Part shown: positions 15,563-24,400 of the stretch, piece after piece
How positions within the stretch are numbered: the first letter of the stretch is position 1
Layout of the letters: each line of letters starts with the position of its first letter
From: Dyadobacter chenwenxiniae
GTDB taxonomy: Bacteria > Bacteroidota > Bacteroidia > Cytophagales > Spirosomataceae
Assembly (NCBI RefSeq): GCF_022869785.1
Contig: NZ_CP094997.1
Span: 2,790,001 to 2,854,000, forward strand
Direction: 5' to 3'
Length of the DNA stretch: 64,000 nt
Program-made: the position numbers and the translations under genes
Notes under the pieces: generated by a model
What the model was told of the DNA's origin: nothing
The model's input: only the letters and a program-made list of their open reading frames with translations
The model's database searches: none

Positions 15563-17955
15563 AGCTTTTTGATTACTGTCTGATGTCCATAAACGATACC
15601 CAAATCATGCTCAACCCCATTGTGCCGGATCTTCACTCTTTCGGTAAGATGTTTGGATAGAAAACCGTTGTAATAGATTAAAACCTCCCCTTCTGGTCCT
15701 TGTCCAAGCAACGGAATTCCTTTTTTCTGATCGAAGGCATCTTTTACTACAAAGGAATTGTAGTTAGGTGGGCCAAAACCATTTAAGTGAAATCCTGCGG
15801 TACCAGGCATAGCTACAAATCCGCCCCGATTAGACTCGTACGATATGAATGAAAGCTTAGTAGTCCGATTACGGATTTCATAAGCTGCTTCCATTCCCGC
15901 CATTGTGGCATCAATAACAGGAGCGTAAAGTGTGCTCTTTAATCCTTCCGGACTTTTTTCTGGAACGCCGCTCCTTCCGAAATCGCCATCGTTAATCCTT
16001 CTGAAATCTCTTTCGCCCTTGGATTTAAAGTAAATCTGCTGCTCAGACCACCAGTCAATTTTATTAACGTCTTGACCGTATTGAGTATTTGGGGCGTCCC
16101 ATAAGGCGGTTCCAGATGTTATCAGCGTTGACCAAAAGCCAGAAGTGAAAAGCTCATCCCATGCGGCGGCGGGACCAGTGTTCATCCTGGTTTTAACCGT
16201 ACCTCCGGCATAATCATAAACCTCACCGGAATTCGTTATTTCAATACCAATCCGATTGCCATTGTCATCCGAAACAAAATTTTCAATGATCGGTGTGCTG
16301 AATATGGATAAGTTAGATTCACGATCCTGCCCACCATAGGTTTTCGTTGCAAGCTTAACCCGTTCGTTAAGCGCAATAAATTCGTAGGGAAGATTATATA
16401 CCCGGTTCCAGAAATAGTATTTGGCGTTGAAATTTCGGACTTCAATACTGCCTTCCGTGAAATATCTATGATCTTCCGCGCTCCACCCGTGGATGCCGTG
16501 ACCTTTGTATAGTTTACTGGTTAATGACTCTTCATAAGTCTTGCGGTCGCCATACAACAGCCCTTGGTCAATCGCGCCATAGAAATCATCACCGCCGTAC
16601 CCGCCAAATATACCAGCATCTTTTTTATTAATACCGGGATGTTTAACCCGTATGTCGTCTAAGTTACCTCTCGCGAAATGGTAGGAAACTTGATATCCTG
16701 GCAATGTTCCGGGCCTGTCATATTGCCCCTGGCCATTCTCTACAAGTTCTTCGGTAATGTAGGAATACGGGCTTGAACCCATATAAGTAGCAAACGCACG
16801 GCCTGCATTATACGCTTCCTGCGAATTTAAAACCTGACCATGCCCCACCTTTACAGTGTTGAAGGTCATTTCTTGATTAGGCTGCGTGAAACGTGCATCA
16901 GGTATTACTCCGACACGCCGGTAGGTATCCTGATTATCTCCTCTGTTTATTCCCGCCGTAGCAACCCATTTGTTGTATGGTCGCCAGTCCATCGCGGGCA
17001 AAGTCTTAGGGAAGTTCAGGACACGCGAAACTACAAGCCAATCCCTACCAATCCCGTTGCCTACCTTTTGATCAGATTTGATCGAAATGAACATCTGTGA
17101 CATACGTGCATTCAGCGCGTTTACGCCTTTGTCACCGTATGCGGTCAGGTATTTTTTAAAGGTTTCAAGGTTGGGTATCTTGTCAGGATTGCAAATGAAT
17201 TGCCTGACAGAAACCGGCCCATCGGGCAAAGTAATATTCTGGAACTTCTGGTACTCGCCGTTCTCTGTTTCAAAATGAGAATAGCCCAGCATATAGAACA
17301 CATTCCATCCATTAAGCTTTGAAATTGTTCCTGAGTTATCCAGTCCAGGTGTGTTGTCGGATAGTGTGCCGTCCTGATTGAAAGCCACTTCCAGTTCGCC
17401 CGTCCGGTTGTAGGTGTAATACCTGCCACCTACTTTGATGGATTCAGCGCCAATTACCGAAGGATTGGAAACTGGTTTAGGGTCAATAACAGGGGGTGGT
17501 AAATCTCCCCTGATGGTGAACTTGCGCGTAGATGGAGTACTAACGCAGTTGCGGCCTTGGATGCGCAGGTAATACGATCCATCTGCTAGTGGTTTATATT
17601 CGAATGGAACCCGATTTTTAGTCAAATCTATTAGGCTGTCAGAATAAAGTATATTCCCTGCTTCGTTTAGAATAACGTAGTTAATTTTAGGTACCCCATC
17701 CGCATCAAAATTTAGCTCAGCGCCGGTATTGGTAATCTTTGAAATCCCCTCAATAGACGGCCCGCGTGGGCATGAGTCAAGAGGTGTCACAACCGGCGGC
17801 GGCTTTACGCCACCAGATAACACCTTATTGAGGCTGTCAATACGGGCGTTCACGCCTTTTAACTGAACGTCAATGTAGGCTTTCGTTGGAACGTTTACCG
17901 TTTGCCCGTAGCCCAGATGGGCGCAAAGAAGGATGAGTATTAGTAGTTTTTTCAT
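15559..17955 (-). CDS. Secreted 798-aa tail-region protein
   Basis: A clear signal peptide (KKLLILILLCAHLGYG) opens the protein, then a short coiled coil (IDSLNKVL), a fibronectin-III-like domain at about residues 55-150 and a large C-terminal domain of about 640 residues. That domain has many aromatic and Gly residues and acidic motifs (GGYGGDDFYG, GWSAEDHRY), in the style of carbohydrate-active beta/alpha folds. No family is certain. It lies between the SGNH fibre gene and the lysis genes. A signal peptide on a late phage protein is unusual: it may be sent to the envelope before virion release or act as a secreted enzyme. Confidence 0.6.
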   Translation of the reverse strand: MKKLLILILLCAHLGYGQTVNVPTKAYIDVQLKGVNARIDSLNKVLSGGVKPPPVVTPLDSCPRGPSIEGISKITNTGAELNFDADGVPKINYVILNEAGNILYSDSLIDLTKNRVPFEYKPLADGSYYLRIQGRNCVSTPSTRKFTIRGDLPPPVIDPKPVSNPSVIGAESIKVGGRYYTYNRTGELEVAFNQDGTLSDNTPGLDNSGTISKLNGWNVFYMLGYSHFETENGEYQKFQNITLPDGPVSVRQFICNPDKIPNLETFKKYLTAYGDKGVNALNARMSQMFISIKSDQKVGNGIGRDWLVVSRVLNFPKTLPAMDWRPYNKWVATAGINRGDNQDTYRRVGVIPDARFTQPNQEMTFNTVKVGHGQVLNSQEAYNAGRAFATYMGSSPYSYITEELVENGQGQYDRPGTLPGYQVSYHFARGNLDDIRVKHPGINKKDAGIFGGYGGDDFYGAIDQGLLYGDRKTYEESLTSKLYKGHGIHGWSAEDHRYFTEGSIEVRNFNAKYYFWNRVYNLPYEFIALNERVKLATKTYGGQDRESNLSIFSTPIIENFVSDDNGNRIGIEITNSGEVYDYAGGTVKTRMNTGPAAAWDELFTSGFWSTLITSGTALWDAPNTQYGQDVNKIDWWSEQQIYFKSKGERDFRRINDGDFGRSGVPEKSPEGLKSTLYAPVIDATMAGMEAAYEIRNRTTKLSFISYESNRGGFVAMPGTAGFHLNGFGPPNYNSFVVKDAFDQKKGIPLLGQGPEGEVLIYYNGFLSKHLTERVKIRHNGVEHDLGIVYGHQTVIKKL

Positions 17956-17966
17956 GATCTGTTTGT

Positions 17967-20876
17967 TTATAATCCTAATTCGTTAATTACTCCACTTCCT
18001 AATTTTGCATGTCCGGCAACGTTTGGGTGGATTTCGTCAGGCAGGAATAAAGTGTTTTCTCTGGTCACCCTATCACCATTAGTTGTCATCCATTTAGCAA
18101 AGTCCAGATACCTATCTGGCCCAGCCAACACCGCATTCGTTACTTGTGTATCGTAAGCCGCCCTATCATCCCTGGGCGGTAGTGTGATCACGATGAATTC
18201 GGCCTTCGGGCTATGTGCCAATACGGCTGCCCGTGCTGCATTCTTTCCATTCTGCCAGGTTGTTAAATTTGAGTCATTTACACCGATGGCATAAATGAAT
18301 ATTTTGATCTCGCCAATCATAGCCAGGATGTCAGTAAGCTTTGCCGCTGATAAAGCAGTAGTATCCCCGCCCCTTGCAGATAAAAACATATTGTCTTTAA
18401 TGCGCGCGGAAACTATTCCGGCCCAGCGGTTCATATACCCGCCGCTTGGTTCATTACGGATTGTGTCGCCATCGCCAATACTATCCGTAACAATGGTCAT
18501 ATAGGGATTGTAAGGCATAGCTGTTGTGTGGGCCAGGTCTTTGATTATGATTGAACCTGATCTGAATATAATCCCGGGCGCATCTACGCACTCCCCGCAT
18601 GAAGTCCCGCCAATTGAATTATAAACTAGCTGAACCGATTCCTGTGTTACTGTATCCACCAGCTTACCGTAGAATATCTCCCGGTCTTTACGAAGGGTAA
18701 GCAGGTACTCCCGGTTTGCAACACGGGCGAAAGGAATGTCTATTTCTGCAACAGATGTTCCAGGCGTGTCTCCGATGTTTGCTATTTGCGGGTACAGTTT
18801 AATTTTCCCGGCTCCCAAATCCGCTTCCAAGATAGAAGTCCCTACCACCAATTGACTTTTGCGGACAATTGCAAATACAGATGACGCATTGACCGCCTGA
18901 ACACGTATGCAAACTGCATCTTCGTCTAAGCTGGAAGGCTTATTCCAGTAAGCATAAGTACCCCAACTACCCGAACCGGGAGATTGAAGCCCCGAAGTAG
19001 TCCACGACCACGCCCCCGCCTCAACCCAATCAGAAGGTTTTGTGGCTACCAAAAGGGAGTACTTTTTTATAAGCCCAACCGGCGCTCCTGTGCGCTTCAG
19101 GCTTATATCTTCCTCAACAACATCCAAACGGGAAAGCGCATCATTCACCTTATCGGTTAATGCCCCGGTTCCTACCGTAATATTGACAGCAAATAGGTTT
19201 GCCGAATTGGCGTTGAAAAGAATATTGCTGCCCGACGGAAGGCCTGCAAGGAACGGGTAAATTGTTCCGGCCGTAGCCTTGTATCCGATTTGTCCGCCTG
19301 GATTATTTACATACCACCCCCAATATTCCCCTTTTTTAACGGTAACAGTATCGGCCGGCGCAATAGTATTTAGCCCTAGCACTGCCGTAACTTCAAAGCT
19401 GGTAACGATATTGAACGTGCCGTTTGCGTTCTTGCTAAAAATGAAGAATGTAATATCGCCCGCCCGTGTGGCCCACAACTGAACTGCTTTAATGTAACCC
19501 GCTGTTAGCGGTGTGTAATAAATTCTGGTAACATCCTCAGAGGGAGTTAATGTGTAAGTGCTTAATGAATCCGTTACGCCAGAAACTACATCCGGGCTTT
19601 CTTGTAAATAAGCGCGGCTTGATTCTTCCGCCGAAAGGCTTGATGTCGCGTTTGCCGTTATTTTAGCGTTGCTTTGTGTCTGACGTGCAGCGGTTACCCC
19701 AACTGATACGGTATAGTTAAAACCGAAACTTGTAGTTAGAGCCTCCGCTGCATCAAGGTTTGTACCCGCCGCATTACCCGCTATAAAATAGGTTGGTGGC
19801 CCCTCATTTTTAAAGCCTACGAAAGCTGTGTTGTTCGATGAGTTGACATAAGCATGATGCCAGCCAAGGTAATCGGTATCAAGTAGGATAACCTCAGGAA
19901 AATCACCATTGGCAAGGCTGAAATTATTCTGCCCTGTTTTGGTAAGCAGGTAAAAGGTATTGATCAAATTATAGCTCGTATCAGGGTTTTTGCGGAATAT
20001 CTTCACTTCCAGAATGCCGCCCCTGGTAATCCAAACGGTTATTGTTTCAAGTAGCCCGGCTTTATTTTGGCCTAATATCCTGGTGGTTGAGCCCGATGTG
20101 CTATTGGTTGTGTAAGTACTTACAACAGAAGGCCCTACCAATGACGAGTTTAGCGAAAACTGAGCGTCCAGTTTAGCCAGTAATGAGCTGCTTTCTGCAA
20201 TAAAAAACCACTGCCCGCTCGGATCTTGCTTTAATTTTCCCTCACCCATCGTATCCCCGGCGGTGAAATTCTTGCCAGAGAATTGAGCCAGTCCAACACC
20301 CGTTGCCGGTATGTCATAGATTTGGTATTTCTCTGGGTCTGTTTGGCCAATAGTTGCGTCTGCCGATAATGTAGGCGTATTGGTTGCCCAATTGTACATG
20401 CCCTTCTGCTCGATACCTGTTCCGGCGGATGCAACAAGATCCTTGGCTTCATCGCGGTAACCTCTCGCTTCTTCCGCCGCCTGGATAGCTTCCAGTGCTT
20501 TTGCGGCTGTGGCCTCATCGCTGAAAGAGCTAACCCGCACGGTGCCGATTGATGGCGCAGTTATTACAAAGGTGCTCTCAGATGAAACAGCTCCGTCCAA
20601 AGTTGTTTTGATCGGAAAGGAGAATTTAGTTTCGCCCGCAAACTTGACGTAAATCTGTGCATTTTCAATTACCCTGAGCCACGCAACGGTTAGCGTAAAG
20701 GAGATATTAGCCCCGACCGCCGAAGACGGCACGACAACAAAAATTGCCTTGTTGCTCCATAGTTCCACAACCACCGGTGCCACGATAATGGACGGCTTCA
20801 AAAATTGCATTATGATCGGAAAAGGGTTTTCGATAAAGGCGGTCAGGTCTGCTACCTTGCGTGGCTGATTGTTCAT
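17967..20876 (-). CDS. Tail fibre with C-terminal SGNH esterase
   Basis: 969 residues. The first 110 form a baseplate-like beta domain, followed by a short helix (AEEARGYRDEAKDLVASAG) and a module with YNWATNTPTLSADATIGQ and FSGKNFTAGD, shared with the gene at 50745. Then come repeated beta segments, and the last 175 residues are an SGNH/GDSL hydrolase: TDSIGDG (Ser block), GVNDS (Asn block), DEIHPNVAGH (Asp/His block). It probably deacylates host surface polysaccharide on adsorption. The enzyme block lacks the canonical GDS triplet (TDS instead). Confidence 0.8.
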   Translation of the reverse strand: MNNQPRKVADLTAFIENPFPIIMQFLKPSIIVAPVVVELWSNKAIFVVVPSSAVGANISFTLTVAWLRVIENAQIYVKFAGETKFSFPIKTTLDGAVSSESTFVITAPSIGTVRVSSFSDEATAAKALEAIQAAEEARGYRDEAKDLVASAGTGIEQKGMYNWATNTPTLSADATIGQTDPEKYQIYDIPATGVGLAQFSGKNFTAGDTMGEGKLKQDPSGQWFFIAESSSLLAKLDAQFSLNSSLVGPSVVSTYTTNSTSGSTTRILGQNKAGLLETITVWITRGGILEVKIFRKNPDTSYNLINTFYLLTKTGQNNFSLANGDFPEVILLDTDYLGWHHAYVNSSNNTAFVGFKNEGPPTYFIAGNAAGTNLDAAEALTTSFGFNYTVSVGVTAARQTQSNAKITANATSSLSAEESSRAYLQESPDVVSGVTDSLSTYTLTPSEDVTRIYYTPLTAGYIKAVQLWATRAGDITFFIFSKNANGTFNIVTSFEVTAVLGLNTIAPADTVTVKKGEYWGWYVNNPGGQIGYKATAGTIYPFLAGLPSGSNILFNANSANLFAVNITVGTGALTDKVNDALSRLDVVEEDISLKRTGAPVGLIKKYSLLVATKPSDWVEAGAWSWTTSGLQSPGSGSWGTYAYWNKPSSLDEDAVCIRVQAVNASSVFAIVRKSQLVVGTSILEADLGAGKIKLYPQIANIGDTPGTSVAEIDIPFARVANREYLLTLRKDREIFYGKLVDTVTQESVQLVYNSIGGTSCGECVDAPGIIFRSGSIIIKDLAHTTAMPYNPYMTIVTDSIGDGDTIRNEPSGGYMNRWAGIVSARIKDNMFLSARGGDTTALSAAKLTDILAMIGEIKIFIYAIGVNDSNLTTWQNGKNAARAAVLAHSPKAEFIVITLPPRDDRAAYDTQVTNAVLAGPDRYLDFAKWMTTNGDRVTRENTLFLPDEIHPNVAGHAKLGSGVINELGL

Positions 20877-20886
20877 TTTATTCTAG

Positions 20887-21372
20887 TTATTCAATTGTTT
20901 CTTTCAACTCTGATACTTCTGCAAACCCCTCGGTAATTAAGCCCTGCAAACACATGTTCGGGTTTATGTGGTGGGAATACCCGTAGTATTCTACTGTCAC
21001 GGACTTTTCGAAGTTTTCTTTTCTCACCTCGTCAATGCCGATCGGTATAGGCTTAAATTCGAAATCTGTTTCCTCTGCCCATATTTCCGCTTGCAGATCC
21101 ATGATCTCTTTTGATCTGCTGTCTGCCAGGTATATGGATGAAATCGCTTGCTGATCTGCATTAGGGTTATCTTTTACAACTTGCTGATACAGTTCATTGC
21201 GCCTCGTATTAATACCCCTCAACGCTTCTCCCGCTTCTCTTTCTATGGTTTTCTTAGCCAGCACACCCAATCTCGTAAGTCTGGTGTCCGTTGCGAAACT
21301 GAATGCGTTCTGAGCAACGAGGGCTTCGCACTCTGCTTTTAATGTCCTTAGTCTGTCTAGTTTAATTTTCAT
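20887..21372 (-). CDS. Tail-region helical protein
   Basis: 161 residues from MKIKLDRLRTLKAECEAL; the frame continues upstream to 21435 but reads poorly. Helical first half, strand-rich second half (FEKSVTVEYYGYSHHI). It lies between the central tail protein and the SGNH fibre, where assembly or chaperone factors of tail fibres are often encoded. No family recognised. Confidence 0.5.
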   Translation of the reverse strand: MKIKLDRLRTLKAECEALVAQNAFSFATDTRLTRLGVLAKKTIEREAGEALRGINTRRNELYQQVVKDNPNADQQAISSIYLADSRSKEIMDLQAEIWAEETDFEFKPIPIGIDEVRKENFEKSVTVEYYGYSHHINPNMCLQGLITEGFAEVSELKETIE

Positions 21373-21431
21373 GTTACTTTCGATTTTAGTTGTTATGCAA
21401 TTTTTTCCCACTACAGCCGGGCATTGGAGCC

Positions 21432-24400
21432 TCAATCAAAACCTCCGATTTCTAGCTTCATCCAACCGGTTAGATAGTAAACATAGACGCTTGCTCCGAG
21501 CACCCCTCCGTCTGTTTGCATCCATAGCATACCAGTAACAGGACTCGCATACGCCCTCCTTTGAATGCGAGTTCCAGTGTAAATCACACATGGATTTAGA
21601 AATGTAAGGGTCGCTCCATCATCTTCTATATACCCATCTGACAACTGAGCGGGAGCACCCCCATTCACATACCGAACCGTCCTATTTACCGCTTGCCCTA
21701 CCACAGAAACGGGACTGGCCGCACCTGCGTAGCTTATAACCCCCGTGCTGTTGTTGTAAGAAATCCCCCCAGTACCTGAAATAGACCCGCGTACTGCACT
21801 GGTAAAGTCAGTGATTTGTGACGATGTATGCGTATGGGATGAATTGGCTTTCCCGGATAACAGAGAGTCAACCTGAGATTCAGTATAGGCGTCTGTTATC
21901 CCGTACCCCGCAATTGTTGTCGGCTTGCCCGTCACATCGTTCCATGGCATATTATTGCAGGCAATCACAAGGTTTCCTGAGCCGACAAGCCTGTTTAGAG
22001 GATCGCCGCCGAAAGTGATGTTGTTGCCTGTTACGAGATTGCCCTTTGAGAAGGTGTTCTCTTTTCCATTAAGGCCCGCATCGACATTTGCTTTCGTGTA
22101 CACATCAGTAATACCATAACCGGCAACCGTGGTTGGTTTTCCTGTCACATCATTCCAGGGCATGCTATTGCAGGCGATAACCAAATCACCCGAACCTACA
22201 AGTCTGTTTACACCTGATCCTCCGAAAGTTATATTGTCGCCAGTAACCAGATTGCCCTTCGGAAAGGTGTTTTCCTTCGTTCCCAGTCCGATATTGAAAT
22301 CACCGATCGTTACGCCGTCCACTATCCCAAAACCTGAAAGTGTTGTCGGCTTGCCGGTTACAATCGTCCATGGTATAGCTGTTGCCGAAATGGTCACATT
22401 GCCCGCGCCAATCAGTCTATCCGTCAGTGTGCCGGACAAAACAATATTTGAGCCTTGCACAAGGCTGCCTGTCGTAATCTCGTGTGTGTGGCTTGTTGAT
22501 GTTACTGCGTTGGTAGTGGATGCATCTAACGTTGAAGGCGTCCCCAGATCAATGACCCGGTTGGCTGATAAATCCCCGCCACTGCCAGCAGCCATACCAT
22601 CGCCGCCAAGTATCTGTTTTGCATTCACCCACGGCTTGTCTGCAATTGCCAACCATACACCCCACACACCGCTTTCGACGCTTCTGAAAAACGCAGTACC
22701 ATTCCTAAATGCGATGGTGGACCCGATATCCGCATTCGTTGAATGAGGGATGTAAATACCATGGAACGAAGAACTTCCGCCTGATGGTGAGTCAACTGCC
22801 GAAACATTAAACTTGGGTTTGGTATTGACATTTACCTGCGTCCAAGGAAGCCCCGTACTGGCATTAACCAGATACCTCGCATCACCCCAAACGGTATCGA
22901 ATGTTAAAGTAAGGTTTGTTGCTATCGGCCCGCCACCTAATAATCCTACCCCTGTATTAACTTCTTTCAGGTCAACCCACGCCCGGCTTGCGATCTGGTA
23001 CCACGTGCCCAGTGCGCCCCCATTGGTGCCCCTGTAATAGGAGTTATCCCCGGAGCGGGTAACGACAAGCTGAGAGACGTTTGAGCCGCTCACGCCTGCG
23101 ATTAGCATACCAGGAATAGCATTCGGCGCATTGGCCGCGCCAGTACCGATTAAAGCTACACCAGTGAAGTTATATGCGTTTACATCGCCGAAATAGTTAG
23201 GGATTACATTGCCCGTTGTAACATTGGTCAATGGCATGTATTTAGCCAGGGACGCGCTTATAAGCTCTTCGATATACTCTACTGTCACCAGATCCCCCGG
23301 ATCGGCACCTGTTACGATTGTTGCAACAGGTATAGCCGAAGTAACGCCAGTGCCGCCAGCCATACGGCCAATAACCGTTTTGGTGGGAATGTCCTGGATC
23401 TTAGCGAAGGTAACTCCTTTTGCTTTTAGGCGAAGGTGATTCAGAAGCGCGGTATCGGGGTCGTCCGGTGATTCTGGTTCGAATATTTCAATACCTACAT
23501 TGTCCACACGGACATCAAAGCGTTTGATATAGTCCTCAACGGTTTCTGACATGCCAGCGCCAGCCACGTAATCAGCCAGCCCACCCCCAGGCTCACCAAT
23601 CGGCGCTTCGTCAATCGGAATATCAATGCCAAAAGAAAAATCTGCTGTGCTTGTCGCTACGAGCGTTCCACCTGCTCCACCTGCCCTACGCGTATGGATA
23701 ACCCTGAAAGCGGTTTCATCTGCGTGAATGCTATCTATCTGCTTGCTGTTCTTTTTCCCAAACAGATAGTGATCAGAGAAAGTAACTTCGCCTGGATAGG
23801 TCTGGTAAGGGGAAACACCGTATGTCTGCGTGCTGATAGGGATTAAACTGCCGCCTTTGAATTGATAAAAATCAAATCCTTCCCAGTCATAAGGAGGTGA
23901 AACCGAATCGTTCCATACGTTCCAACCAGAAGCAGGGAGAGGAAACACATTGCCAGACCCGGCAAGCGTACCCATCAACGTAAGATTTGTTTTGCCTGCG
24001 TTGGCTGAGCCTATTTTTAATACATTCTCTGTCGCCTCAGGCTCTTCCTCGTTAATGGTAAAATCCGCATACCTGACAAGAACTTCTTCTCCGTCCAGGG
24101 TTAAAACGATCTCAACATTATAGAAACCCGGCGCAAGTTCCGTATCTACGTTGTAAACAAGGTAAGTTCCGGTTAACGAGTCAGCCCCTAACGGATAAGT
24201 CCTGCTTGCTAATGCAATCTCGTTCTGGTATAATGTGATGGTCGCCTTGTCGTGGTTTACATCATCTGCAACGGCCTTAATGTTAAGCGCGCCGGGCTTT
24301 ACAAACTTGCTTGATCCATCCACTGCAATCTCACCAATATCACTGCCGCTTGATGTAAGGAAGAATTTTAGCTTGTTAAGATATTCTTCATCATAAAGCG

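Noticed and set aside
22129..22746. 205-residue open frame opposite the tail-tip gene
   Set aside because: It mirrors the codon pattern of the fibre repeats in the 1909-residue gene and has no start signal or homology-like pattern.
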